This document shows positions 1 to 5,966 of a stretch of DNA of 7,027 nt, piece by piece (position 1 is the stretch's first letter; the number at the start of each line of letters is the position of its first letter). A program made the position numbers and the translations under genes. This DNA comes from JABFRJ01 sp031409695 (lineage in GTDB: Bacteria > Pseudomonadota > Alphaproteobacteria > Rhizobiales > Hyphomicrobiaceae): contig JANNXS010000462.1 of the NCBI GenBank assembly GCA_031409695.1, forward strand, positions 1 through 7,027, written 5' to 3'. A model generated the notes under the pieces. The model made no database searches. It was given only the letters and a program-made list of their open reading frames with translations, and was not told where the DNA came from.

Positions 1-28
1 GGCAGACATTGGCGTACCAACGTCTGCC
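1..28 (-). terminator. Stem-loop after the EF-hand gene, probable terminator
   Basis: The first 28 bases form a long hairpin. GGCAGAC pairs with GTCTGCC, then comes one A/C mismatch, then TTGG pairs with CCAA around a CGTA tetraloop. It starts 19 bases past the stop codon of the minus-strand EF-hand gene, where an intrinsic terminator is expected. The T-run that would confirm this would lie outside the window, so the function is inferred from position and stem strength. It could instead be an extragenic palindrome. Confidence 0.55.
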
Positions 29-46
29 AACCGAGGGTCGAACCAG

Positions 47-1054
47 TTACTGTTTCGGCGGCCCATCCATACCGCGCCCATCCATACCGCGTCCGTCCAT
101 ACCGCGTTGTCCCCCGGGTTGCCCCATAAAGCGCTCACGCATGCGCTGTCCAAAGCCCGGACGCCCGCCCATTTCCGAGCGGCCGACGACGCCGTCGCCG
201 TTGATGTCAGCCTCGGCGAAGCGCTGACTCTCCTTAGCGAAGAACTGCTCGCGTGTGACTTTTCCGTCTTTGTCAGCGCCATAGCGGTGGATGAAACGCT
301 TAACCTGGTAGTCGGTCATGTCCTTGCGCATGGCGGCAAAGTCGCCCTGATCAACGATGCCATCCTTGCTGCGGTCCATTCGGTCAAATTGCTTTGCCGA
401 GGAGGCGAGCACCGCGTCCAACGTGATCGCACCATCCTTGACCTCGACGTCGTGCAAGAAACGCAACATTGGCATCCGGCTGTTTTTGATGTTTTCGGTC
501 GCAATCACGCCGCGGCCCCTCATCATCGGCGGCAAGTCTTCTTCAGTGATCCGTCCGTCGTTGTTGAGGTCAGCCTCGGCGAAGCGCGCCTTCACACGAT
601 CCAGGAAGCCTTGTTTGGTGAGCTTGCCCTCCTTGTCAGCACCAAGCTGGCGCAGCATAAATTGCCCCCCAGGTTGCGCGCCCATGTCTGGGCCACGACC
701 GCGATTGCCTCCCATCCGCTCCATTGCGCCAGCCTCGATTTCGGCTGCGTCGAGAATTCCATCGCTGTTTTTGTCGAGGCGGGCAAAACGCTCACGCAAC
801 TGTGCGTCAAAGGCATCCTTGGTCAGGTCTCGACCAAACATGCCGCGGCCGCGCATCTGGCCCATGCCATCGCCCTCGCCGGTGGCTGGTCCCATGCCCA
901 GTCCCATTCCCATCCCGTGTCCCATGCCGCCGTCATGGCCGTATCCGCCCCGGCGCCACTCGCGATGCCCCTGGGCCGCAACGGTCGCGGCCGCGCCTGC
1001 AAGCGCGACGAGGGCGACGCCAACGATAACCTTTTTTTTGCTGAACTTGCTCAT
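47..1054 (-). CDS. Exported EF-hand calcium-binding protein with Met/Gly-rich segment
   Basis: Predicted 335-residue exported protein, likely a calcium sensor or buffer. The ATG at 1054 follows AGGAG in the preceding 15 bases and opens a signal peptide: lysine-rich SKKK, then a hydrophobic core, with cleavage probably near residue 28. This favours it over the longer frame open upstream. Residues 40-73 are Gly/Met/His-rich. EF-hand loops with the DxNxDG or DxSxDG pattern begin at D94, D162, D227 and D283, and loops near 138-149 and 259-270 are degenerate. The loop 2-3 and loop 5-6 blocks repeat with a fixed offset of 121 residues (GADK...RFAEAD in both), so the protein grew by internal duplication. 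The C-terminus has three GMDGR-type pentapeptides encoded by a 15-bp repeat. Such proteins are common in Proteobacteria but their roles are mostly unassigned. The Met-rich tract might bind a soft metal, which is speculation. It stands alone, divergent from the oxidoreductase gene. Confidence 0.88.
   Translation of the reverse strand: MSKFSKKKVIVGVALVALAGAAATVAAQGHREWRRGGYGHDGGMGHGMGMGLGMGPATGEGDGMGQMRGRGMFGRDLTKDAFDAQLRERFARLDKNSDGILDAAEIEAGAMERMGGNRGRGPDMGAQPGGQFMLRQLGADKEGKLTKQGFLDRVKARFAEADLNNDGRITEEDLPPMMRGRGVIATENIKNSRMPMLRFLHDVEVKDGAITLDAVLASSAKQFDRMDRSKDGIVDQGDFAAMRKDMTDYQVKRFIHRYGADKDGKVTREQFFAKESQRFAEADINGDGVVGRSEMGGRPGFGQRMRERFMGQPGGQRGMDGRGMDGRGMDGPPKQ
63..107. repeat. 15-bp tandem repeat, three copies, inside the EF-hand gene
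   Basis: Three copies of a 15-bp unit (ccatccataccgcgc and near variants) occupy 63-77, 78-92 and 93-107. Neighbouring copies differ by only one base each. On the minus strand they encode the repeated RGMDG-type pentapeptide at the C-terminus of the EF-hand protein. The unit length is a multiple of three, so copy-number change would preserve the reading frame. Confidence 0.85.
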
Positions 1055-1166
1055 CTGTTTCTCCTGTGTAGGCCGGTGCTCGGTAATGATTTGGCCGTCT
1101 TGGAAAAGCAAACGGGTGGCGCATAGGTTTCCGTCGAAGCCCCGTAAGAAATGTGCGTCCGATTTT

Positions 1167-1190
1167 GATTGGTGATAAAAGTAACCAATC
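1167..1190. promoter_or_regulatory. Inverted repeat in divergent promoter region, candidate operator
   Basis: GATTGGT and ACCAATC are perfect 7-base arms separated by an AT-rich 10-base spacer, in the 167-bp gap between the divergent EF-hand and oxidoreductase genes. The dyad ends 31 bases before the oxidoreductase ATG. An ATTGG-N-CCAAT dyad of this spacing suits a dimeric helix-turn-helix regulator such as a LysR- or TetR-type protein. No regulator gene is present in the window, so the assignment is inference. The rest of the gap (1055-1166) shows no convincing sigma-70 -35/-10 pair. Confidence 0.4.
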
Positions 1191-1221
1191 CGATGAACCC
1201 GCAAACCTAACGAGGCCTTCC

Positions 1222-2238
1222 ATGCTCCCAACCCAACACCGCCGCGTTGTCCTTGCCAGTCGCCCGCCCGGCGAACCCGTAGAAAGCGACTTCCGGCTCG
1301 AAACCGTTGCCACCCCGACGCCCGGCGCGGGCGAAGTCCTGGTGCGCACCATTTACCTGTCACTCGACCCCTACATGCGCGGGCGCATGCGGGACGCAGC
1401 CTCCTATGCAGCGCCTATCGGCATCGGTGAGACAATGGTCGGCGGCACGGTCGGTGAGGTCGTCATATCGAACCATCCGGCGCTGAAGCCCGGCGATATC
1501 GTTGAGGATCGCTTGGGTTGGCAGGAGTATGGCGTCTCACACGGTTCGACAGTGCGTAAGATCGACCCATCAATCGCGCCGATCTCGACGGCAAATGGCG
1601 TACTTGGCATGCCCGGCATGACCGCATGGTTTGGCTTGCTCGAAATCGGCCAACCGAGGCCCGGCGAAACAGTGGTTGTGTCGGCCGCTTCGGGGGCCGT
1701 TGGCCAAGTGGTTGGACAGTTGGCGAAGCGGGCAGGTGCACGCGCTGTCGGCATTGCGGGAGGGGCAAAGAAGTGCGCGTTTGTGCGCGATGAACTCGGG
1801 TTTGATGCCTGCGTTGACTATAAAAGCGGCCAGCTCACGGATGCGCTAAAGGCCGCGTGCCCTGACGGTGTTGATGTCTACTTTGAGAACGTCGGCGGTG
1901 TCATCGGGGACACTGTTACGACACTCATGAATACCTGGGGCCGCATTGCGCTGTGCGGCGCCATCTCACAATACAACGCGACCGGCGTGGAGATGGCGCC
2001 ACGGCTGCCCGGCTTCTTCGTCTGCCGGCGGGTGACAATGCGTGGGTTTATCGTTTCGGACTTCGCGCCGAAGTATGAGCCGGCGCGCAAGCTCATGGGT
2101 GGCTTGGTGCGCTCAGGTGCCATCAAGTACCGTGAGGACATCGTCCAGGGACTGGAAAACGCGCCCAATGCGTTCATTGGGCTGCTGCGCGGTGACAACT
2201 TCGGCAAGCTGCAAGTGCAGGTCGGGCCACTGCGATAA
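1222..2238 (+). CDS. NADP-dependent oxidoreductase, zinc-free MDR family (CurA/LTB4DH type)
   Basis: A 338-residue enzyme of the medium-chain dehydrogenase/reductase superfamily, in the branch of leukotriene B4 12-hydroxydehydrogenase, 2-alkenal reductase and curcumin reductase. These cytosolic enzymes reduce the C=C bond of alpha,beta-unsaturated aldehydes and ketones with NADPH. Seen here: SLDPYMRGRM at residues 47-56, GMPGMTAWFGL at 129-139, the Rossmann loop AASGAVG at 155-161, YFENVGG at 220-226 and CGAISQYN at 245-252, all typical of this branch. The structural and catalytic zinc ligands of alcohol dehydrogenases are absent, as expected. Length matches the family norm of about 335-345. 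The ATG at 1222 is preferred over upstream starts because CGAGG precedes it by about 7 bases and the family N-terminus begins here (MLPTQHRRVVLASRP). It is monocistronic and convergent with the receiver gene. The true substrate cannot be read from the sequence. Confidence 0.93.
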   Translation: MLPTQHRRVVLASRPPGEPVESDFRLETVATPTPGAGEVLVRTIYLSLDPYMRGRMRDAASYAAPIGIGETMVGGTVGEVVISNHPALKPGDIVEDRLGWQEYGVSHGSTVRKIDPSIAPISTANGVLGMPGMTAWFGLLEIGQPRPGETVVVSAASGAVGQVVGQLAKRAGARAVGIAGGAKKCAFVRDELGFDACVDYKSGQLTDALKAACPDGVDVYFENVGGVIGDTVTTLMNTWGRIALCGAISQYNATGVEMAPRLPGFFVCRRVTMRGFIVSDFAPKYEPARKLMGGLVRSGAIKYREDIVQGLENAPNAFIGLLRGDNFGKLQVQVGPLR

Positions 2239-2239
2239 C

Positions 2240-2344
2240 AGAGCATTTTCCAACAAAAGTGGAAATCGGTTTGGAGCACATCCTGCGAGACACGAGACAT
2301 CTAGAGTGCGTTAACTGACGCTTGTCAGGTGGAAAGCGCTCTAG
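2240..2344. repeat. Palindromic intergenic element with nested hairpins
   Basis: The gap between two convergent genes is almost filled by structured DNA. Its ends, AGAGCATTTTCC (2240-2251) and GGAAAGCGCTCT (2331-2342), are an imperfect inverted repeat matching at 10 of 12 positions. Inside are two hairpins. TTTCCA/TGGAAA (2247-2252 with 2260-2265) has a 7-base loop. The second is a nested structure in which CTAGAG (2301-2306) pairs with CTCTAG (2339-2344) and encloses CTGAC-GCTT-GTCAG (2315-2328). The left arm with AAAGTGGAAA resembles the mosaic palindromic repeats common between genes in Hyphomicrobiales; that resemblance is from memory. No T-run follows, so it is not a textbook terminator, although it may stop transcription from both sides. 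Confidence 0.6.
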
Positions 2345-2366
2345 CCTGCACCCGTCCAGTTTTTGT

Positions 2367-2882
2367 TTACGCCCCAGAGTATCCGAGGGACAACAGGACA
2401 CGCTCGCCGAGTTCGACGCTATCGAGCTCGTCTTTGCTGAGGACGGCATCGGCACCAAGACGCTTCAAGGTTGCGCGGCGCGCCTGCGTGAACAGGCCTG
2501 ATACCAGTAAGATTGGCCCAGTGTGTCCACCAGCCTTGATCAGGGGCAGCGTGGTCTCGGCGTTTTGACCCGCGTCCATGTTGTCATCCAGAACGATGAC
2601 CGCATAGCTGTTTGCCGCCAGGGCCGATTTCAAAGCGTCAACCGTTGGGGCGACTGTGACGGTCGCCTTTTGACCAAACAGGCTGCTAAGGGGTTTCGTG
2701 ATGAAGTTCGCGTCCTGGGCCTTGTCCTCGACGACCAGCAGATCGATGTGAAAGCTTAGGGCGTGGATACGCTTAAGCAAAGCGCTGCGCCGGGCAAGGT
2801 GAGCCCCGCCCGTGACAGTGCTCTCGCCGCGGCCTTGGGAATTCACTGTCTCTGGCTCCCTCATAGTGTGCAAGCGGCGCAT
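2367..2882 (-). CDS. Stand-alone response-regulator receiver domain protein
   Basis: A 171-residue protein made of one CheY-like receiver domain (about residues 46-168) after a basic, poorly conserved N-terminal stretch. It would take a phosphoryl group from a histidine kinase. Visible residues are the acidic pair E52-D53 (LLVVED), phosphoacceptor D99 in VIVLDDNM, S128 in LLVSG and K150 in LSKDEL, so the active site appears complete. The usual proline two residues after the N-M pair is absent (NMDAG). There is no output domain, so it would act by protein contact or as a phosphate relay or sink. The start is uncertain: the ATG at 2882 has a weak ribosome site, the ATG at 2864 has none, and a GTG at 2846 has AGGGAG about 9 bases upstream. 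No kinase gene is nearby. Divergent from the hydratase gene. Confidence 0.82.
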   Translation of the reverse strand: MRRLHTMREPETVNSQGRGESTVTGGAHLARRSALLKRIHALSFHIDLLVVEDKAQDANFITKPLSSLFGQKATVTVAPTVDALKSALAANSYAVIVLDDNMDAGQNAETTLPLIKAGGHTGPILLVSGLFTQARRATLKRLGADAVLSKDELDSVELGERVLLSLGYSGA

Positions 2883-2982
2883 TTATGCGCTCAGGTATGC
2901 CGCGTGCCCTACCGTCAACGTGCTAACCCACGACTTAGGCCGTTGCCAGTACGTACGCAAAGCCTCTCTATTGAAACTGTTT

Positions 2983-3003
2983 CCCGACTGTTCGGGTCAG
3001 TCG
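2983..3003. promoter_or_regulatory. Overlapping dyads in divergent spacer, candidate operator
   Basis: In the 180-bp gap between the receiver gene and the hydratase gene, CGACTG (2985-2990) and CAGTCG (2998-3003) form a perfect 6-base dyad with a 7-base spacer. An overlapping dyad, CCCGA/TCGGG (2983-2987 with 2992-2996), cannot form at the same time. The site lies 60 bases before the hydratase ATG and just upstream of a weak TATAGA -10-like match at 3027-3032. That would suit an operator, but the arms are short and chance is possible. Confidence 0.25.
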
Positions 3004-3062
3004 TTCATGCTAGGCTATTCGGCGGTTATAGATTTCGTCGTCCACTAACGCGGAGGCCCGAC

Positions 3063-3839
3063 ATGGTTTTTGATGCGACAAAAGCGGCCCATTTCATCGA
3101 CAATGCCCATCGCACGCGGGCCGTGTACGCAAATCTGCCGCCGGACATCGCTCCACGCTCGATCAACGATGCCTACGCCGTCCAGGAAAAGCTTGCGCAG
3201 TTGTGGGAGGTCGCCCGCGGTCCTGTCGCCGGCCTGAAGATCGCAACAACCACCAAGATCATGCAGGAGTTGATGGGGATCGATCACCCCTGCGGAGGCA
3301 TGATCTTTGCCAAACGAATCCATGCGACGCCTGCTACCATCGCCCGCGAGGGTTTCGTCAATCTGGTGATCGAGTGCGAGCTTGCGGTGCGGCTTGGGCG
3401 TGATCTGCCGTCGGCCGATGAACCCTACGATCGCGGCACTGTGCGCAGTGCGGTCGCGGCGGTCATGCCGGCGTTTGAACTGATCGAGGACCGACGCGCC
3501 GTTTACAAGGAAACCAAGGCTGCCTCTCTCATCGCTGACAATGCTTGGAATGGCGGTATTGTGCTCGGAGCGGAGAAAACACTGCCGGCGGATCTTGATC
3601 TGAATGGCTTGACCGGATCACTTGCGATCGAGGGCGGGTCGGGGCGCACAGGCATGACCGACGACCCCATGGGTGCGTTGGCCTGGGTCGCAAACCTCGC
3701 GGCCACACGCGGTCGGCCACTGAAGGCTGGCATGGTGGTTATCACCGGCAGTGTGATCCCGACGTTGCCGATATCACAGGGCGAAACATTCACCTTCACA
3801 CTGGCGCCGTTCGGCAGCGTTTCAATGACAGCCGAGTAA
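3063..3839 (+). CDS. 2-keto-4-pentenoate hydratase-like protein (MhpD/FAH superfamily)
   Basis: A 258-residue enzyme related to 2-oxopent-4-enoate hydratase and 4-oxalocrotonate decarboxylase. These are metal-dependent lyases acting late in meta-cleavage of catechols. Seen here: the GLKIATTTKIMQELMG block at residues 57-72 with K59, the metal-site pair E104 and E106 in VIECELAVRLG, E139 in AFELIEDR, the conserved ADNAWNGGIVLG at 158-169, and the C-terminal VVITGS...GETFTF region. All expected metal ligands are present and the length is typical at about 260. GGAGG lies 7 bases before the ATG at 3063 and fixes the start; the frame open further upstream is not coding-like. The usual partners (extradiol dioxygenase, aldolase, acylating dehydrogenase) are absent here, so its substrate is uncertain. 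It may serve a different 2-oxoacid. Confidence 0.88.
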   Translation: MVFDATKAAHFIDNAHRTRAVYANLPPDIAPRSINDAYAVQEKLAQLWEVARGPVAGLKIATTTKIMQELMGIDHPCGGMIFAKRIHATPATIAREGFVNLVIECELAVRLGRDLPSADEPYDRGTVRSAVAAVMPAFELIEDRRAVYKETKAASLIADNAWNGGIVLGAEKTLPADLDLNGLTGSLAIEGGSGRTGMTDDPMGALAWVANLAATRGRPLKAGMVVITGSVIPTLPISQGETFTFTLAPFGSVSMTAE

Positions 3840-3860
3840 GACCAGCGGTCATGTTTTTTG

Positions 3861-3888
3861 CCCGTCGGGACCAGCCCGTCGGGGCCAG
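3861..3888. repeat. 14-bp direct tandem repeat between convergent genes
   Basis: Two adjacent 14-base units, cccgtcgggaccag and cccgtcggggccag, differ at one position. They almost fill the 53-base gap between the convergent hydratase and transporter genes. A run of six T (3854-3859) sits just before them, but I find no good stem ahead of it, so a terminator is not called. Confidence 0.6.
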
Positions 3889-3892
3889 CCCC

Positions 3893-4357
3893 TCAAGAGA
3901 ACCGGAGTGTAGCAATTCCAAGCACAATGAGCGCTGCGCCGCCGATCTTCCAAAGGGACAGGCTTTCGGCGAAAAAATACCAGCCGAAAGCCATGGCCAA
4001 CACGGCCTCGACGCCAAGCACAATCACGTAAACCACGCCGAGATCACCGCCGCGCATGGCGATGGCCTGAAGAATCGCGCCCGCCACAAAGAAGATGGCC
4101 ATCACACAACTGACGAGCGGCTTGGTCGCGCCGTCGCTCAACTTCATGAAGATGCCGCCGATGGTGAACAGCAGCGCCGCGCCCAGCACGAGTGCGCCAA
4201 AGCGCAGATAGTCCGCCTCCGGACCTGCGCCTGAGAGTGCACGACGGGCGGCCTCAGCCGTCACCGCTGCGCCGCCAACGACCGCCGCCAACGACCGCGG
4301 GCGGGCGATGCCATCCTGTGCGATGCGGTCTTCGACTGGCTGAACGGGATCAATCAT
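3893..4357 (-). CDS. Small four-helix DMT-superfamily transporter (SMR/EamA-like)
   Basis: A 154-residue inner-membrane protein. About 50 non-membrane residues precede roughly 104 residues with four hydrophobic helices (near 52-70, 80-100, 106-124, 136-152), the size of one SMR unit or half an EamA protein. MKLSDG at 71-76 lines up with the MKFSEG stretch of EmrE, GVVYVI at 107-112 with the TM3 GIAYAI, and the end (WYFFAESLSLWKIGGAALIVLGI) has the shared SMR/EamA pattern. The EmrE Glu14 position is F64, so the standard proton/drug-coupling acid is missing. A glutamate instead lies in TM3 (E117), as in the EamA EPV-type motif. Multidrug export is therefore doubtful, and metabolite or dimer-partner transport is possible. 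The start is uncertain: the ATG at 4357 lacks a clear ribosome site, and the ATG at 4405 in the same frame is an alternative. Confidence 0.78.
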   Translation of the reverse strand: MIDPVQPVEDRIAQDGIARPRSLAAVVGGAAVTAEAARRALSGAGPEADYLRFGALVLGAALLFTIGGIFMKLSDGATKPLVSCVMAIFFVAGAILQAIAMRGGDLGVVYVIVLGVEAVLAMAFGWYFFAESLSLWKIGGAALIVLGIATLRFS

Positions 4358-4504
4358 GGTCGATGCGTTTACGCAGGGGATAGGCCGACGGCAAGCGGCA
4401 CTCATGTCTCTGATTGAGTGCCCACATGGGGGCTCGACGTCCGGGCAAGAGCGTGAAAAGTATCGTTGGAAAGCCACAACAGCCAAAGGGACTATCGCGC
4501 ACCC

Positions 4505-4900
4505 ATGTCTCAGCAGCCCGTCTCCCAACATCCCGAATTCCACAACCTCAACACGCCAACCGACGGCCTCCTACGAGAATTGGCACCCGGCGTGTCGACC
4601 CGCATTTTCCCCGGCGACCAAGCCATGCTGTCGATCGTCACCATCGCGCCGGGGGCCATGGGCACCATGCACCACCACCCCGAGGAGCAGTGGGGCGTGC
4701 TGCTGGAGGGCTCGGCGATCCGCTACCAAGGCGGCGAAGAGATCGCTGTTAAAAAGGGTGATTTCTGGCGCACGCCGGGCCATGTGCCACACACCATGAA
4801 AGCTGGGCCCGATGGCGCGCGCGTGCTTGACATCTTCAGCCCGCCGCGTGCGGAGTACCGCAAACCCGGCTCGGGCTTCGGACCAGGGTCGGCCGTTTGA
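4505..4900 (+). CDS. Small single-domain cupin (cupin_2) protein
   Basis: A 131-residue cytosolic beta-barrel protein. Cupin motif 1 is visible as GTMHHHPEEQWGVLLEG (residues 53-69), giving metal ligands H56, H58 and E61 or Q62. Motif 2, GDFWRTPGHVPH (85-96), supplies H96. The metal site is therefore intact, in the HxHPxEQ variant common in small cupins. Members of this group range from dioxygenases and isomerases to non-catalytic ligand-binding proteins, so no reaction is assigned. The ATG at 4505 is chosen as the only ATG near the domain start; a TTG at 4466 is in frame, and an AAGGGA lies about 16 bases upstream of the ATG, rather far. It is followed after 54 bases by the Bug-type binding protein on the same strand, so the two are probably co-transcribed. 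The cupin may process or sense the imported ligand. Confidence 0.87.
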   Translation: MSQQPVSQHPEFHNLNTPTDGLLRELAPGVSTRIFPGDQAMLSIVTIAPGAMGTMHHHPEEQWGVLLEGSAIRYQGGEEIAVKKGDFWRTPGHVPHTMKAGPDGARVLDIFSPPRAEYRKPGSGFGPGSAV

Positions 4901-4902
4901 AA

Positions 4903-4918
4903 CCGCGATCAAACGCGG
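4903..4918 (+). other. Short hairpin in cupin/binding-protein spacer
   Basis: CCGCG (4903-4907) and CGCGG (4914-4918) form a perfect 5-base stem with a 6-base loop directly after the cupin stop codon. No T-run follows, so it is unlikely to end transcription. It could protect the upstream mRNA end or adjust relative expression of the pair. Chance occurrence in GC-rich DNA is also possible. Confidence 0.25.
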
Positions 4919-4954
4919 AACCAAGAATTGTCGGGTTATCTCAGGGAAACGTCC

Positions 4955-5926
4955 ATGACTACAATGAATCGCCGCACCTTGCTCGCAACCGCCAGTGCTG
5001 GCCTGACCGCGTCCGCTATACCCGCTTTCGCTCAAGGAAACGTGACCACGATCGTCGTGCCCTTCCCGCCCGGTGGCTCGACCGACGCCCTCTCGCGCAT
5101 GCTGCAGCCAGGCCTTGAAAAGCGACTTGGCCGCAGCGTCATTATTGAAAACAAACCCGGCGCGGCCGGCTCCATCGGCGCCGCCCAAGTGGCCAAGGCC
5201 GCGCCAGACGGCAACACGCTGTTGATCACCTTTGATAGTCACGCCGTCATCCCGGCCATCCTCGACAAACCGTCATTGGATGTCGAGAAAGATCTGGTGC
5301 CTGTGTTTCTGGTTGGCACCGCGCCCTATGTGGTCGCGACGGGCGCCACCAAACCCTACACATCCTTCGCGGATGTGGTCGCGGCCGCCAAGGCAAAGGC
5401 CGGCTCCGTCACGTATGGCTCGGTCGGTATCGGCACCATCGGCCATCTCGCCATGACATTGCTTGCCAAACAGGCAGGCGTTGAGATCACCCACATCGCC
5501 TACCGCGGCGGTGGTCCGGCCATGAACGACCTCGTCGGCGGCCACGTGGAATTGGTTTGCGGTTCAGCAGCCCTGGTCGCCTCGCACATCGCCGGCGGCA
5601 CCGTGCGCCCCGTCATGCAGCTCGGTGCCAAGCGCATGGACCGCTACAAGGACACACAAACGGCCATCGAGGCTGGTTTTGCGGGCTTCACAGCCGAAGC
5701 GTGGTGGGGCGTGTTCGCACCCAAAGGCACACCGGCCGACGTGATCGGCAAAGTCGAAGCGGCGATCCGCGATACGCTCGCTGAAGCAGAGATCGCCAAG
5801 CGACTCACCGAAACGCAGGAAATGACCCTCGTCCTCGGCGGTCCGGCAGCATTGGACACGTTCTTCAAAAAGGAAATCGCCGCCTGGGGCAAAGTCGTGC
5901 GCGAGAACGGCATCAAGGCACAGTGA
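4955..5926 (+). CDS. Bug/TctC-family tripartite tricarboxylate transporter binding protein
   Basis: A 323-residue periplasmic solute-binding protein of the Bug (TctC) family, which captures carboxylates or similar small metabolites for TctAB-type membrane transporters or for signalling. Residues 1-26 are a signal peptide with a twin-arginine start (NRRTLLATA), hydrophobic core and AFA cleavage site before QG, so Tat export is possible. Family motifs are VPFPPGGSTDALSR (35-48), ENKPGAAGSIGA (65-76), YGSVGIGTIGHLAM (154-167), AYRGGGPAMNDLVGG (182-196) and the C-terminal WWGVFAPKGTP (250-260). Length is typical. The ATG at 4955 is chosen because CAGGGA lies 8 bases upstream and the signal peptide begins there; a TTG at 4928 is in frame. 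No TctA or TctB gene is visible, which is common for this expanded family. The ligand is unknown. Confidence 0.93.
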   Translation: MTTMNRRTLLATASAGLTASAIPAFAQGNVTTIVVPFPPGGSTDALSRMLQPGLEKRLGRSVIIENKPGAAGSIGAAQVAKAAPDGNTLLITFDSHAVIPAILDKPSLDVEKDLVPVFLVGTAPYVVATGATKPYTSFADVVAAAKAKAGSVTYGSVGIGTIGHLAMTLLAKQAGVEITHIAYRGGGPAMNDLVGGHVELVCGSAALVASHIAGGTVRPVMQLGAKRMDRYKDTQTAIEAGFAGFTAEAWWGVFAPKGTPADVIGKVEAAIRDTLAEAEIAKRLTETQEMTLVLGGPAALDTFFKKEIAAWGKVVRENGIKAQ

Positions 5927-5966
5927 GGCGTGCAGCGCGCTGAGTGGGGTCCTCGGACCGTGAGTT

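Noticed and set aside
107..1126. Long plus-strand open frame (339 codons) antisense to the EF-hand gene
   Set aside because: It is open because of GC-rich codon bias on the opposite strand. The product has no domain or signal peptide, while the minus-strand frame has clear EF-hands, an export signal and a ribosome site.
1055..1363. N-terminal extension of the EF-hand frame to 1363
   Set aside because: It would overlap the oxidoreductase coding region, and the signal peptide with a good ribosome site begins at 1054.
2763..3062. N-terminal extension of the hydratase frame
   Set aside because: It would overlap the receiver gene and encodes no conserved sequence. GGAGG just before the ATG at 3063 and the family alignment set the start there.
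3861..3888. Tandem 14-bp repeat as the start of a CRISPR array
   Set aside because: Only two directly adjacent units without spacers, so it does not fit an array.
3851..4234. Plus-strand frame of 127 codons across the transporter gene
   Set aside because: Low-complexity polar product antisense to a convincing four-helix membrane protein.
4571..5242. Minus-strand frame of 223 codons across the cupin and binding-protein genes
   Set aside because: It spans two well-supported genes and their spacer on the other strand and shows no recognisable domain.
5948..5959. GGTCCTCGGACC dyad between the binding-protein and methyltransferase stops
   Set aside because: Only a 4-base stem fits with a workable loop, and no T-run follows in either direction, so a terminator is not supported.
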